From Methanobacteriota archaeon (GTDB taxonomy: Archaea > Halobacteriota > Methanomicrobia > Methanomicrobiales > Methanoculleaceae), in the NCBI GenBank assembly GCA_030446015.1, contig JASUSO010000009.1, forward strand, positions 1-46,930: a stretch of DNA of 46,930 bases, in the 5' to 3' direction. The stretch's first letter is position 1, and each line of letters begins with the position of its first letter. Shown here in pieces: positions 32,125-41,288 of the stretch. The position numbers were made by a program, and so were the translations under genes. A model generated the notes under the pieces. The model did no database searches and was not told the DNA's origin. It worked only from the letters and a program-made list of their open reading frames with translations.

Positions 32125-33138
32125 ATGCCGAACATACACAGACCACGCAGAGGATCCCTCGCGTACAGCCCGAGAAAGCGGGCAAAGAGCCCGGTTCCCC
32201 GCTACGGCTCATGGCCGGAGTACACGGGAACCCCGGTTGTGCAGGGGTTTGCAGGCTACAAGGTGGGAATGACCCACGTCATCATGGTCGATGACCACAA
32301 GAGCAGCCCCACCGAAGGCAAGGACGTGATGGTGCCGGTGACCGTGGTTGAGGTCCCGCCCATGCGGGTGGCCGGCGTGCGCGCATACGGTGAAGACACC
32401 TACGGAAAGCACGCGCTGACCGAGGCGTGGACGACCGATCTCGACGAGGAACTCTCCCGCCGGATCAACGTCCCGAAGAACCATGACACCGCCGCCGCCC
32501 TCGAGGCCATCAAGGCCGCCATCGGCGAAGGCAAGGTCGTGGAACTCTACGCCCTGACCTACACCCGCCCGGTGGAACTCACCGGTGTCCCGAAGAAGGT
32601 CCCCGACCTGATGGAGATGCGGATCGCCGGCGGAAGCCTTGAGGACCAGATCGCCTACGCCGCTGAGATCCTCGGGAAAGAGATCTCGATCTCCGCGAAC
32701 TTCGAGGTCGGCGAGTACGTCGACGTCACCGCCGTCACCACCGGTAAGGGCACTGAAGGCCCCGTCAAGCGCTGGGGCGTCCAGGTCCGGAAGCGGAAAC
32801 ACTCCCGCGGCGGCAAGAAGCGGCACATCGGCAACCTCGGTCCCTGGAACCCGCACCACGTCAGGTGGCAGGTGCCCCAGATGGGCCAGATGGGTTACCA
32901 GCAGCGCACCGAGTTCAACAAGCGGATCTTGAAGATCGGCACCGACGGCAACGACATCACGCCGGCAGGCGGCTTCCTGCACTACGGTCTCGTGCGCGGC
33001 CCCTATGTGCTGATCAAGGGCTCCGTCCCGGGACCGAACAAGCGTCTGGTCCGGATCCGGCCCGCGATACGGCAGGGTGAACACGCCATCCGCACACCGA
33101 CGGTCAACTTCGTCAGCGTGCAGAGCCAGCAGGGGTGA
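32125..33138 (+). CDS. rpl3: Ribosomal protein uL3 (L3)
   Basis: A 337-residue archaeal uL3, longer than bacterial L3 because of the archaeal/eukaryotic N-terminal extension ([20 protein letters not shown]). [14 protein letters not shown] and the [23 protein letters not shown] loop, which reaches toward the peptidyl-transferase centre, are typical. First gene of the cluster; L4 begins seven bases after its stop. It binds 23S rRNA and starts large-subunit assembly. Confidence 0.95.
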   Translation: MPNIHRPRRGSLAYSPRKRAKSPVPRYGSWPEYTGTPVVQGFAGYKVGMTHVIMVDDHKSSPTEGKDVMVPVTVVEVPPMRVAGVRAYGEDTYGKHALTEAWTTDLDEELSRRINVPKNHDTAAALEAIKAAIGEGKVVELYALTYTRPVELTGVPKKVPDLMEMRIAGGSLEDQIAYAAEILGKEISISANFEVGEYVDVTAVTTGKGTEGPVKRWGVQVRKRKHSRGGKKRHIGNLGPWNPHHVRWQVPQMGQMGYQQRTEFNKRILKIGTDGNDITPAGGFLHYGLVRGPYVLIKGSVPGPNKRLVRIRPAIRQGEHAIRTPTVNFVSVQSQQG

Positions 33139-33144
33139 GCAGCG

Positions 33145-33894
33145 ATGAAGGCACAGGTTCGAACACTGACGGGCGAGATCGCCCATGAGATCGATCTCCC
33201 GGAGATCTTTACGGAAGAATACAGGCCCGACCTGATCAAGCGGGCAGTCCTCGCGCTCCAGAGCACCCGGTTCCAGCCGCATGGGACAAACCCCTATGCA
33301 GGCATCCGCACCTCGGCGGAGTCCTGGGGCAGCGGCCGCGGCGTCGCTCAGGTTCCCCGGATCAAGAACGGCAACAGGGTTGCCCGGGTTCCGCAGGCGA
33401 CCGGCGGGCGTGCAGCGCACCCCCCGAAGGTCGAGAAGATCCTCGTCAAGGAGATCAACAGAAAAGAGAAGCGCAAAGCTCTCCGGTCCGCCATCGCCGC
33501 CAGCACCCGCCAGGACCTCGTCCGTGAACGCGGGCACCTCTTCGAAGGCGACCTCCCGCTGGTCTTCGAGGACCGGTTTGAGGAGATCACCCGCACCGGC
33601 GACGTCATCGCGGCGCTCACCGCGCTCGGAGTCTATGCCGACGTCGAGCGGGCGAAGGGCAGCCGGAAGGTCCGTGCAGGGCGCGGCACCATGCGTGGCC
33701 GCCGCTACAAGCAGCGCAAGAGCCTTCTCATCGTCACCGGCGGCGAACCGCTCCGGGCAGCCCGGAACCTCGCGGGTGTCGATGCCGTGGCGGTCGATCA
33801 GCTCAACACCGAGCTCCTGGCACCCGGCACGCAGGCAGGACGCCTGACGGTCTGGACGGAGTCCGCAATCAGGAGACTGGAGGAGTTCTCATGA
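33145..33894 (+). CDS. rpl4: Ribosomal protein uL4 (L4)
   Basis: A 249-residue uL4. The exit-tunnel loop is visible as SWGSGRGVAQVPRIKNGNR near residue 60, and GRGTMRGRRYKQRKSLLIV near residue 175 is the archaeal conserved core. It binds 23S rRNA and lines the exit tunnel. Its stop overlaps the L23 start by four bases (ATGA), indicating coupled translation. Confidence 0.95.
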   Translation: MKAQVRTLTGEIAHEIDLPEIFTEEYRPDLIKRAVLALQSTRFQPHGTNPYAGIRTSAESWGSGRGVAQVPRIKNGNRVARVPQATGGRAAHPPKVEKILVKEINRKEKRKALRSAIAASTRQDLVRERGHLFEGDLPLVFEDRFEEITRTGDVIAALTALGVYADVERAKGSRKVRAGRGTMRGRRYKQRKSLLIVTGGEPLRAARNLAGVDAVAVDQLNTELLAPGTQAGRLTVWTESAIRRLEEFS

Positions 33895-34139
33895 AGCTGA
33901 AACACCCGTTCGTTACGGAAAAAGCAACGATGATGCTCGAAGGCGAGAGCAAACTCCAGTTTATCGTCGCGAGAGATGCCACCAAGCAGGAGATCAAGCG
34001 CGAGCTGGAATCGGCCTTTGAGCAGGAAGTGGCCAACGTCCGTACGATGATGACCATGAAAGGCGAAAAGAAGGCCATTGTAACGTTTTCGGACGTGAAG
34101 GCGGCTGAAGAGATCCTCAGCCGACTGGGGATAATGTAA
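33891..34139 (+). CDS. rpl23: Ribosomal protein uL23 (L23)
   Basis: An 82-residue uL23 starting MKLKHPFVTEKATMMLEGE. The pattern HPFVTEKA...L.F.V...A.K.EIK and the final ANVRTMMTMKGEKKAIVTF match the archaeal family. It sits at the exit of the tunnel and is the docking site for SRP. Start overlaps the L4 stop by four bases. Confidence 0.93.
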   Translation: MKLKHPFVTEKATMMLEGESKLQFIVARDATKQEIKRELESAFEQEVANVRTMMTMKGEKKAIVTFSDVKAAEEILSRLGIM

Positions 34140-34150
34140 GGTGAGTGACG

Positions 34151-34870
34151 ATGGCACACAGAATTATAGCCCAGAGCCGTGGAAAAGGCGGCCCAACCTA
34201 CCGTGCACCGTCGCACCGGTATAAGGCGGCACTGCGGCACGCAGGAAAGAACGACGTCCTGGTATCCGGGAGCGTCATCGATATCGAGCACGATCCAGCC
34301 CGCCACGCACCGATCGCTCTCGCCAAGCTTGAGAACGGCGAGAAGGTCTACGTCCTCGCGACCGAGGGTCTCGGTGTCGGGGACGCGATCTCCTGGGGCA
34401 CGGGTGGCGTGGTGAAAAACGGCAACACCCTGCCGCTCCGGGAGATCCCGGTCGGCGCATACGTCTGCAACATCGAGTCCAAGCCCAACGACGGCGGCAA
34501 GTTCGTCCGCTCGAGCGGTGTCCAGGCTCTTGTCATCGGCAAGGCCGACGACGGCAGGGTCGGCGTTCGGATGCCGAGCGGCAAGAACAAGTGGTTCAAC
34601 GGTGCCTGCATGGCAACCGTCGGTATCGTTGCCGGCGGCGGGCGGGGTGAAAAACCGTTCGTTAAGGCAGGAAAGAAGCACTTCCACGTCAGGTCCTCTG
34701 CTGAGAGATGGCCTCGCGTCAAGGGTGTCTGCATGAACGTCATCGACCACCCGTTCGGTGGCGGTGGACACCAGCACTGCGGACGCCCGAAGACCGTATC
34801 TCACGGCACGTCCCCCGGAAGGAAGGTCGGGCATATTGCCGCCCGGAGAACCGGCAAGTGGAAGAAGTGA
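34151..34870 (+). CDS. rpl2: Ribosomal protein uL2 (L2)
   Basis: A 239-residue uL2. RIIAQSRGKGGPTYRAPSHR at the start and NVIDHPFGGGGHQH near residue 200 are diagnostic; the His-containing loop is near the peptidyl-transferase centre. It ends RRTGKWKK. ATG 34151 gives the usual MAHRIIAQ start; a GTG two codons earlier is not needed. GGTGAG upstream serves as ribosome site. Confidence 0.95.
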   Translation: MAHRIIAQSRGKGGPTYRAPSHRYKAALRHAGKNDVLVSGSVIDIEHDPARHAPIALAKLENGEKVYVLATEGLGVGDAISWGTGGVVKNGNTLPLREIPVGAYVCNIESKPNDGGKFVRSSGVQALVIGKADDGRVGVRMPSGKNKWFNGACMATVGIVAGGGRGEKPFVKAGKKHFHVRSSAERWPRVKGVCMNVIDHPFGGGGHQHCGRPKTVSHGTSPGRKVGHIAARRTGKWKK

Positions 34871-34880
34871 GGGGTGAAGC

Positions 34881-35294
34881 ATGGCAAAGAAGACACAGAA
34901 GAGAATGCCGCGGCGCCGTGAGGAGTTCACCTACCGCGGGTACTCCATTGCGGACCTGCAGCAGATGGCTCTCTCCGAGCTGCTGCCGCTCATGCCGGCC
35001 AGGGCACGCAGGAAGTTCGACCGGGGCCTCTCCCGGGAGCACGAGAAACTCCTCGCCGATGTCCGGGCCGGGGATGAGAACATCCGCACCCACCTGCGCG
35101 ACATGATCATCATGCCCGAGATGGTGGGAAAGACCATCGCGATCCACAACGGCAAAGAGTTCCAGGCAGTGGAGATCCAGCCCGAGGCGGTCTTCCACTA
35201 CCTCGGTGAGTTTGCACTGACCCGCAGGAAGGTCACTCACGGCAGCGCCGGTATCGGTGCGACCCGGTCGAGTAAGTACGTACCGCTGAAGTGA
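34881..35294 (+). CDS. rps19: Ribosomal protein uS19 (S19)
   Basis: A 137-residue uS19 with the archaeal N-terminal extension ([20 protein letters not shown]). The rRNA-binding core includes [18 protein letters not shown] and the C-terminal [18 protein letters not shown]. It lies in the small-subunit head and contacts uS13. GGGGTGA lies just before the ATG. It overlaps the following L22 reading frame at the stop. Confidence 0.95.
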   Translation: MAKKTQKRMPRRREEFTYRGYSIADLQQMALSELLPLMPARARRKFDRGLSREHEKLLADVRAGDENIRTHLRDMIIMPEMVGKTIAIHNGKEFQAVEIQPEAVFHYLGEFALTRRKVTHGSAGIGATRSSKYVPLK

Positions 35295-35299
35295 TGGCT

Positions 35300-35761
35300 A
35301 TGGCAAGAACAGAATATTCGGCAAAAATTGAGGGCGAGAACGTCGCTCGCGCAAAGGCGAACGAACTTCCCGTCTCTCCCAAGCACTCGATCGAGATTGC
35401 CAGGTTCATCCGGAACATGAGCACCACTGAGGCGAAGGCATACCTCGCCGACGTGGTGGCGCTGAAGAAGGCCATCCCCTTCAAGCGGTTCAACCGGAAC
35501 GTCGCCCACAAGCGGGGGCTCTCGAAGTGGCCCGCCGGCCGGTATCCGGTCAAGGCTGCAGAGGCCTACATCAAGTTGCTCGAATCCGTCGAGAAGAACG
35601 CCGAGTACATCGGCCTCGATGTCGAGAAACTCCGGATCAGCCATGTCGCCGCCAACACCGGCCGCGGCTTCCGGGCGTTCTTCCCGCGTGCGATGGGCCG
35701 CGCAACTCCGAAGCGCAGGGAGACCGTGAACATCGAGATCGTCGTGACCGAGGTGGCGTAA
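35300..35761 (+). CDS. rpl22: Ribosomal protein uL22 (L22)
   Basis: A 153-residue uL22. [25 protein letters not shown] at the start, [23 protein letters not shown] as the tunnel-loop region and [11 protein letters not shown] at the end are typical. It lines the exit tunnel opposite L4. ATG 35300 ([10 protein letters not shown]) is chosen; ATG 35294, overlapping the S19 stop, would add two residues. The last base overlaps the S3 start. Confidence 0.93.
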   Translation: MARTEYSAKIEGENVARAKANELPVSPKHSIEIARFIRNMSTTEAKAYLADVVALKKAIPFKRFNRNVAHKRGLSKWPAGRYPVKAAEAYIKLLESVEKNAEYIGLDVEKLRISHVAANTGRGFRAFFPRAMGRATPKRRETVNIEIVVTEVA

Positions 35762-36465
35762 TGGCAATCGAGAAGAAATTTATCGCTGACGGCGTGCGCA
35801 ACGTCCGCGTCGAACAGTTCCTCACGAAGGAACTCAAGCGGGCCGGATACGGCGGCATGGACATCACCCGGACGCCGCTCGGCACCCAGGTGACGATCTT
35901 TGCGGAGAAGCCCGGTATCGTGATCGGGAAAGGCGGCAAGCAGGTTCGCCAGCTGACGCAGGACCTTGCCACCGTCTACGAGATCGAGTCCCCGCAGGTT
36001 GAGGTCCAGCAGGTCAAGAACCCCAACTTCAACGCTCAGATCATGGCGGAGAGGCTCGCGAACGCTCTCGAGCGCGGCTGGTACTTCAGGAAGGCCGGAC
36101 AGAGCACGATCCGCCGGATCATGGATTCCGGTGCGCTCGGCTGCGAGGTCATCGTCGCCGGGAAACTGACCGGCGCGCGGTCGCGGACGCAGAAGTTCAC
36201 CGAGGGCTACATCAAGCACTGCGGTGAACCGAGCGAGACGATCGTCGAGAAGGGTTACGCGATCGCGATCAAGAAACTCGGAACCATCGGGGTTCAGGTC
36301 AAGATCGTCCCGCCGGATGCACGGCTGCCCGACACCTTCGACATCCTCGAACCCGAGCCGAAGCAGGCTCCGGCGGAACCCATCGCGCCCGAAGAGGTCG
36401 GTGAAGAGGTCTTCGAGGAAGAGTTCGAGGAGATCTCCGGAGAAGAGTTCGAGGAGGAGTTATAG
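35761..36465 (+). CDS. rps3: Ribosomal protein uS3 (S3)
   Basis: A 234-residue uS3. An N-terminal KH domain (TIFAEKPGIVIGKGGKQVRQL, with the GKGG loop) is followed by the S3 C-terminal domain (GALGCEVIVAGKLTGARSRTQKF). It helps form the mRNA entry channel. An unusually acidic tail of about 25 residues (EEVFEEEFEEISGEEFEEE) follows. TAATG overlap with L22. Confidence 0.95.
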   Translation: MAIEKKFIADGVRNVRVEQFLTKELKRAGYGGMDITRTPLGTQVTIFAEKPGIVIGKGGKQVRQLTQDLATVYEIESPQVEVQQVKNPNFNAQIMAERLANALERGWYFRKAGQSTIRRIMDSGALGCEVIVAGKLTGARSRTQKFTEGYIKHCGEPSETIVEKGYAIAIKKLGTIGVQVKIVPPDARLPDTFDILEPEPKQAPAEPIAPEEVGEEVFEEEFEEISGEEFEEEL

Positions 36466-36669
36466 ATGGCAATCTTTCGGGCACGTGAAGTGAAACAGCT
36501 CTCCGACACCGAACTCCTCGAGCAGGAGCAGAAACTCTCTCTCGAACTGATCCAGGAGCGCGGGAAGGTCAGCGCCGGCGGTGCCACCGAGAACCCCGGA
36601 AGGATCCGCGAGGTCAGAAGGACGATCGCACGCATCCAGACCGAGAAGAACGCGCGGAGGAACGCATGA
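36466..36669 (+). CDS. rpl29: Ribosomal protein uL29 (L29)
   Basis: A 67-residue helical uL29: MAIFRAREVKQLSDTELLEQ, then RTIARIQTEKNARRNA as the conserved C-terminal helix. It sits near the tunnel exit beside uL23. It starts directly after the S3 stop and overlaps the next start by four bases. Confidence 0.9.
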   Translation: MAIFRAREVKQLSDTELLEQEQKLSLELIQERGKVSAGGATENPGRIREVRRTIARIQTEKNARRNA

Positions 36670-36938
36670 TCTCTCCCCAGAACGTCCTTCGGCACGAGTT
36701 GATCGGGCTGGACGTTCTGGTGGTCCGTGCGAGCAACCCGGGTCATGCCGGGGTATCCGGTCGCGTCACCGATGAGACCAAAAATACCCTGGTCATCCTG
36801 ACCGGGCGGGGAGAAAAGCAGATACCGAAACGGTTCAGCGTGTTCCGCTTCCGGCTTCCCGACGGCACGACCGTCGACGTTGACGGGTCGAGCCTGGAGA
36901 TGCAGCCGGAGCGGCGGATCGGCATGCGCATCAGATAA
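36666..36938 (+). CDS. rnp1: RNase P protein component 1 (Rpp29/Pop4)
   Basis: A 90-residue archaeal Rpp29. HELIGLDVLVVRASNPGHAGVSGRVTDETKNTL is the Sm-like beta-barrel core. It binds RNase P RNA and supports 5' maturation of tRNAs. Its place between L29 and S17 is standard in euryarchaea. ATGA overlap with L29. Confidence 0.9.
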   Translation: MISPQNVLRHELIGLDVLVVRASNPGHAGVSGRVTDETKNTLVILTGRGEKQIPKRFSVFRFRLPDGTTVDVDGSSLEMQPERRIGMRIR

Positions 36939-36951
36939 ACGAGGATGAATA

Positions 36952-37278
36952 ATGGCACGAAACATTGGGTTGGATGTCCCCATTCCGGCAACGGAATGTG
37001 AGGACGCAAATTGTCCGTTTCACGGCACTTTGCCGGTACGCGGCCAGGTGATTACCGGCAAAGTCGTGAGCGACCGTATGAACGGTACCGTCGTGGTGGA
37101 GCGTGAGTTCCTCCACTACGTCAAGAAATACAAGCGGTACGAGAAACGCAGGTCCAAGTACCATGCCCACAGCACGCCCTGCCTCAACGCCGGCGTGGGC
37201 GATGTGGTCCGGATCGCGGAGTGTCGTCCGCTTTCAAAGACAACGAACTTCGTTGTGGTCGAGGTGATGACGGAATGA
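36952..37278 (+). CDS. rps17: Ribosomal protein uS17 (S17)
   Basis: A 108-residue archaeal uS17. [21 protein letters not shown] is the archaeal extension with paired cysteines, [17 protein letters not shown] the OB-fold core and [19 protein letters not shown] the conserved end. It binds 16S rRNA. The stop overlaps the L14 start by four bases. Confidence 0.93.
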   Translation: MARNIGLDVPIPATECEDANCPFHGTLPVRGQVITGKVVSDRMNGTVVVEREFLHYVKKYKRYEKRRSKYHAHSTPCLNAGVGDVVRIAECRPLSKTTNFVVVEVMTE

Positions 37279-37673
37279 AGGCGATGCAGGCAAAGATTCC
37301 GCGCGCCCTCGCCACCGGCTCCAGGATGGTCTGCTCCGACAACACCGGCGCACGGCTTGTGGAGGTCGTCTCCGTCGACGGCTACCACGGTGTCCGGCGG
37401 CGGCAGCCCTGCCTGGGCCTCGGCGACATCGCGACCGTGAGCGTCAAGAAAGGCACCCCTGACATGCGGCGGAAACTCGAGAAGGCAGTGGTCATCCGGC
37501 AGAAGAAGGAGATCCGCCGCCCGAACGGCATTCGCCTCTCGTTCGAGGACAACGCCATGGTGCTCGTCAACGACCGCGGTGAGCCGAAGGGAACCGAGAT
37601 CAAGGGGGCTGTCCCCCGTGAGATCGCGGAGCGTTTCCCGAAGATCGCCTCCATGGCGACGACGATCGTGTAA
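37275..37673 (+). CDS. rpl14: Ribosomal protein uL14 (L14)
   Basis: A 132-residue uL14. [20 protein letters not shown] and [29 protein letters not shown] are signature segments. It lies at the subunit interface. The start ATG 37275 overlaps S17. GTGTGG follows the stop, then L24. Confidence 0.95.
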   Translation: MKAMQAKIPRALATGSRMVCSDNTGARLVEVVSVDGYHGVRRRQPCLGLGDIATVSVKKGTPDMRRKLEKAVVIRQKKEIRRPNGIRLSFEDNAMVLVNDRGEPKGTEIKGAVPREIAERFPKIASMATTIV

Positions 37674-37685
37674 GGTGTGGTAAGA

Positions 37686-38051
37686 ATGGTACGCATAGTT
37701 AGCAAACAGCCGAGAAAACAGCGCAAGGCGCGTTACAACGCACCGAACCACACCCGGGGCCGTTTCCTCTCCGCACCGCTCTCCCCCGAGCTCCGCGGGA
37801 AGTACAACATCCGGAGAACCCGTGTGGTCAAGGGTGACACCGTGAAAGTGCTCCGTGGAGACTTTGCCGGCGACGAAGGCGTCGTCGATGCGGTGGACAT
37901 GAAGGCGTGCCGGCTGGTCGTGCACGGCGTGATGGTGACAAAGTCGGACGGAACCGAGGTTCCCCGGCCGGTCGACCCCTCGAACGTGCAGATCACGAAG
38001 CTCAACCTGAAGGATAAACTACGTGAACAGAGGCTCGGAGGCGGAGCATAA
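37686..38051 (+). CDS. rpl24: Ribosomal protein uL24 (L24)
   Basis: A 121-residue archaeal uL24. RKQRKARYNAPNHTRGRFLS is the eukaryote-like N-terminus and VVKGDTVKVLRGDFAGDEGVV the KOW motif. It is an early large-subunit assembly protein. TAATG overlap with S4e. Confidence 0.93.
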   Translation: MVRIVSKQPRKQRKARYNAPNHTRGRFLSAPLSPELRGKYNIRRTRVVKGDTVKVLRGDFAGDEGVVDAVDMKACRLVVHGVMVTKSDGTEVPRPVDPSNVQITKLNLKDKLREQRLGGGA

Positions 38052-38779
38052 TGTCCCACTATCTCAAGCGGCTGGTAGCGCCAGAGTCCTGGCACATCCC
38101 GAAGAAAGTACAGAAATTCGTCATGAAGACCGCCCCCGGCCCCCACAACGCCGGCGCTCTGCCGGTCGGGGTCTGGCTCCGCGAGCACATCGGCCTTGCC
38201 CAGAACGCGAGCGAGGTTCGTAAGATCCTGCACCAGCGGGACGTGCTCGTCAACGGGCGGGCCTGCAGGGACCCGCAGATCGGCCTTGGTGTCTTTGATA
38301 TCGTCTCGATTCCGAAGCTCGGGAAGCACTTCCGCATCCAGCTCGACGTCAAGGGCAACCTGGTTGCCGTCGAGATCCCGGCGGAGTCCGCAAAGACCCG
38401 GCTCTGCAAGATCCGGAACAAGACCACGGTCAGGGGCGGCAAGGTGCAGCTGAACCTCGCGTTCGGCGCAAACATCCTCGCCGACAACACCTACAAGGCA
38501 AAGGACTCGATCGTCGTGACCCTCGGGGTGGACGGCGAGGAGCGGTTCAGGATCGTCGACCACTTCCCCTTCGCGGAAGGCAACGTGGCCATGATCGTCG
38601 GCGGAAAGCACTCCGGCAAGGTCGCGAGGATCGTCGAGATCATCAAGACCGCAAGTTCCGTCCCGAACCGCGTCGTCCTCGCGGACGACTCGACCGGCGA
38701 GCGGTTCGAGACCATCGAGGAGTACGTCTTCATGGTCGGCCGCTCTGCGATAGCACCTGAACTGGAGGCCTCGGCATGA
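38051..38779 (+). CDS. rps4e: Ribosomal protein eS4 (S4e)
   Basis: A 242-residue eS4, found only in archaea and eukaryotes. HLKRLVAPESW-like start (HYLKRLVAPESWHIPKK), an S4-type RNA-binding segment (VRKILHQRDVLVNGRACRD), and a KOW-like GKHSGKVARIVEI near residue 190 are present. It ends by overlapping L5. Confidence 0.95.
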   Translation: MSHYLKRLVAPESWHIPKKVQKFVMKTAPGPHNAGALPVGVWLREHIGLAQNASEVRKILHQRDVLVNGRACRDPQIGLGVFDIVSIPKLGKHFRIQLDVKGNLVAVEIPAESAKTRLCKIRNKTTVRGGKVQLNLAFGANILADNTYKAKDSIVVTLGVDGEERFRIVDHFPFAEGNVAMIVGGKHSGKVARIVEIIKTASSVPNRVVLADDSTGERFETIEEYVFMVGRSAIAPELEASA

Positions 38780-39279
38780 CCGCGATGAAGGAGATCTACA
38801 TCGACAAGGTCGTCGTGCACATGGGCGTCGGGGAGAGCGGTGAGCGGCTGGTCAAGGCGGAGGATCTCGTGAAGCAGATCACCGGCCAGAAACCAGTCCG
38901 CACCATCGCGAAGCGGACCCAGCCGGCGTTCGGTATCCGGAAGGGCGCACCCATCGGGTGCAAGGTCACCCTGCGCCGGGAGAACGCCGAGAAGTTCATC
39001 ACGACCGCTCTCGACATCATCGAGCGGCGGCTTGCACCCTCGCAGTTCGACCAGACCGGGAACGTCTCCTTCGGTATCGAGGAGCACACCGACTTCCCGG
39101 GCATGTCCTACGACCCGACGATCGGCATCTACGGCATGGACATCAACGTAGTGCTCGAGTACAAGGGTGTGCGGGTTGCGCGGAGAAGCGTCGGGCGCAG
39201 GAAACTGCCGGTCGACCAGAAGGTGAAGAAAGAAGAAGCCATCGCGTTCATGCGCGAGCGCTACCAGGTGGAGGTGTAA
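38776..39279 (+). CDS. rpl5: Ribosomal protein uL5 (L5)
   Basis: A 167-residue uL5. IDKVVVHMGVGESGERLVKAE, QKPVRTIAKRTQPAFGIRKG and YDPTIGIYGMDINVVLEYKG are conserved. It binds 5S rRNA and contacts the P-site tRNA. ATG overlaps the S4e stop. Confidence 0.95.
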   Translation: MTAMKEIYIDKVVVHMGVGESGERLVKAEDLVKQITGQKPVRTIAKRTQPAFGIRKGAPIGCKVTLRRENAEKFITTALDIIERRLAPSQFDQTGNVSFGIEEHTDFPGMSYDPTIGIYGMDINVVLEYKGVRVARRSVGRRKLPVDQKVKKEEAIAFMRERYQVEV

Positions 39280-39282
39280 GGA

Positions 39283-39462
39283 ATGGCAGAAGAGTCAGGA
39301 GCGCCTGCAACGACTGAGAACGTACGGAAGTTCGGCCGCGGCGCGAACGAATGCCGCATCTGTGGCCGGAAGCAGGGCCTTGTACGGAAGTACGGCATCT
39401 ACTTCTGCCGTCAGTGCTTCCGCGAGTGGGCGAGCAAGATGGGCTTCAAGAAGATGAACTAG
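39283..39462 (+). CDS. rps14: Ribosomal protein uS14 (S14, zinc type)
   Basis: A 59-residue uS14. Two cysteine pairs (ECRICGRK at residues 23-30 and [11 protein letters not shown] at 40-50) form a zinc ribbon, and the end [10 protein letters not shown] is the conserved tail. It binds 16S rRNA in the head. It begins three bases after the L5 stop; AAGGA is the ribosome site. Confidence 0.93.
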   Translation: MAEESGAPATTENVRKFGRGANECRICGRKQGLVRKYGIYFCRQCFREWASKMGFKKMN

Positions 39463-39473
39463 GGGTAGAGAAC

Positions 39474-39866
39474 ATGGCACGACTGAATCCAATCGCTGAC
39501 GCGATGACTGCTATCAAGAATGCCGGGGACGCTGGAAAGAGCGAGGTTATTGTAGAACCCGCCAGCAAGCTTCTCGGCGCAATGCTCCGCGTCATGCAGG
39601 AAAACGGCTTTATCAGCGGCTTCGAGTTCATCGACGACGGTCGCGGCGGCCAGTTCCGGGTCCAGCTCTCCGGAACGATCAATAAGTGTGGCGCCATCAG
39701 CCCCCGGTTCCCGGTCTCGATGGCTGATATGGAATACTGGGAGTCGCAGTACCTTCCCGCGAAGAACTTCGGCATCCTGATCGTCTCCACCTCGAAGGGA
39801 GTCATCTCCCACGCAGAGGCGCGGAACGCAGGGATCGGCGGGCAGCTGCTGGGCTATGTCTACTAA
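39474..39866 (+). CDS. rps8: Ribosomal protein uS8 (S8)
   Basis: A 130-residue uS8. [19 protein letters not shown] at the start and [21 protein letters not shown] with GGQLLGYVY at the end are typical. It binds the central domain of 16S rRNA. In bacteria S8 represses this operon by binding its mRNA; no matching site was identified here. ATG 39474 gives MARLNPI. Confidence 0.95.
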   Translation: MARLNPIADAMTAIKNAGDAGKSEVIVEPASKLLGAMLRVMQENGFISGFEFIDDGRGGQFRVQLSGTINKCGAISPRFPVSMADMEYWESQYLPAKNFGILIVSTSKGVISHAEARNAGIGGQLLGYVY

Positions 39867-39881
39867 AGGAGGGAGACGAGT

Positions 39882-40406
39882 ATGGCAATAACACGAAAAG
39901 TCGAGATCCCTCCCGGCGTTGACGTCACGCTCGAAGGCGGCGTGCTCACGGTCTCCGGACCGAAGGGCAAGCTGGTCCGCGACATGCGCTTCCCGCAGAT
40001 CGACCTCAAGATCGAAGACGGTGAGATCGTCGTCTCGACGGCATCCGACAAGAAGCGGATCCTTGCCATGACCGGCACGCTCGAGGCTCATGCGAAGAAC
40101 ATGTTCCGGGGTGTCACCGAAGGCTACGAGTACCGGATGAAGGTGGTCTACAGCCACTTCCCGATCCAGCTCAAACTGCAGGGCAACCGCCTTGAGATCA
40201 ACAACTTCCTTGGCGAGAAGCAGCCCCGGGTCGCAAAGATCATCGAGGGCGTCACCGTCAAGATTGGAAGCGACGAGGTCACTCTCACCGGTATCGACAA
40301 GGAGAAGGTGGGCAACACGGCCGCCAACATCGAACACGCGACCAGGATCACGAAGCGTGATCCCCGGGTGTTCCAGGACGGCATCTACATTACCGAGAGG
40401 GCGTGA
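39882..40406 (+). CDS. rpl6: Ribosomal protein uL6 (L6)
   Basis: A 174-residue uL6. VEIPPGVDVTLEGGVLTVSGPKGKL and the second repeat, with FLGEKQPRVAKIIEGVTVKIGSDEVTLTGID, show the duplicated fold. It ends FQDGIYITERA, the archaeal form. GGAGGGAG precedes the ATG. Confidence 0.95.
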   Translation: MAITRKVEIPPGVDVTLEGGVLTVSGPKGKLVRDMRFPQIDLKIEDGEIVVSTASDKKRILAMTGTLEAHAKNMFRGVTEGYEYRMKVVYSHFPIQLKLQGNRLEINNFLGEKQPRVAKIIEGVTVKIGSDEVTLTGIDKEKVGNTAANIEHATRITKRDPRVFQDGIYITERA

Positions 40407-40411
40407 AAACA

Positions 40412-40843
40412 ATGGATGAGACAAGAAGATTGATCCGCGTCCGCACCCGGCACAACAAGCCTGCCTTCAAGAGGCGGGGCCTTCACCGAAAATCGAGGCT
40501 GGCAGATGTCTGGCGGCGTCCGCGTGGTCTGCACAACAAGCAGAGGCGGCAGTTCAAGGCGAAGGGTGCCCTCCCCCGGCCGGGATACGGGAGCCCCGCC
40601 GCTGTTCGCGGTATGCACCCGAGCGGCTATGCGGAGGTACTGGTCTTTACCCCGGCAGACCTCGCGGGTCTGAACCCGGAGACCCAGGCCGTCCGGATCG
40701 CCGGATCTGTGGGCAACAGGAAGCGTGGAGCGATTCAGGAGCGGGCTCTGGAACTCGGGCTCAAAGTCCTGAACGCAAAAGACCTCACTCCCGCGGCTGA
40801 GGCACCGGCCGCAGTCGAAGAGGAGGTGAACGAGAATGAGTGA
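40412..40843 (+). CDS. rpl32e: Ribosomal protein eL32 (L32e)
   Basis: A 143-residue eL32, absent from bacteria. FKRRGLHRKSRLADVWRRPRGLHNKQRR is the conserved basic core and GYGSPAAVRGMHPSGY follows. It ends with an acidic stretch (AAVEEEVNENE) not needed for the fold. It overlaps L19e by eight bases. Confidence 0.93.
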   Translation: MDETRRLIRVRTRHNKPAFKRRGLHRKSRLADVWRRPRGLHNKQRRQFKAKGALPRPGYGSPAAVRGMHPSGYAEVLVFTPADLAGLNPETQAVRIAGSVGNRKRGAIQERALELGLKVLNAKDLTPAAEAPAAVEEEVNENE

Positions 40844-41288
40844 TCTCGCCAACCAGAAGCGAATGGCGGCCGCCATTCTCAAGTGCGGGGTCAACCGTGT
40901 CTGGTTCGATCCCGAGCGGCAGGCCGACATCGAGGCAGCAATCTCCAGAAACGACCTGCGTGAACTCATCGGGGAAGGTGCGATCAAGGCGCACCCCGTG
41001 AAGGGGAACAGCCGCGGCAGAGCCCGTATCCGGATGGCAAAGCGTTCCTACGGTCACCAGAAGGGTCCGGGCCGCAGGAAGGGCGCCGCCGGAGCCCGGA
41101 GTTCCAGCAAGCGGTCGTGGATCCGGAAGATCCGGGCACAGCGCCGCATGCTGCGCGAGATGCGTGAGGAAGGTACAATCGACCGGAGTCTCTACCGCCT
41201 GATGTACCGGCGGGCTTCCGGAGGCCAGTTCCGGAGCGTGTCGCACCTTGCGACTCAGATTGAGATTACGGCAGGGAGGATGAAATAA
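40836..41288 (+). CDS. rpl19e: Ribosomal protein eL19 (L19e)
   Basis: A 150-residue eL19. LANQKRMAAAILKCGVNRVWFDPE at the start, SRGRARIRMAKRSYGHQKGPGRRKG and YRRASGGQFRSVSHL at the end are conserved. It lies on the solvent side near the tunnel exit. The stop shares one base with the L18 start. Confidence 0.95.
   Translation: MSDLANQKRMAAAILKCGVNRVWFDPERQADIEAAISRNDLRELIGEGAIKAHPVKGNSRGRARIRMAKRSYGHQKGPGRRKGAAGARSSSKRSWIRKIRAQRRMLREMREEGTIDRSLYRLMYRRASGGQFRSVSHLATQIEITAGRMK

Noticed and set aside
32209-33537. A 442-codon minus-strand frame opposite L3 and L4
   Set aside because: It lies antisense to two certain ribosomal protein genes and is a composition artefact of high GC.
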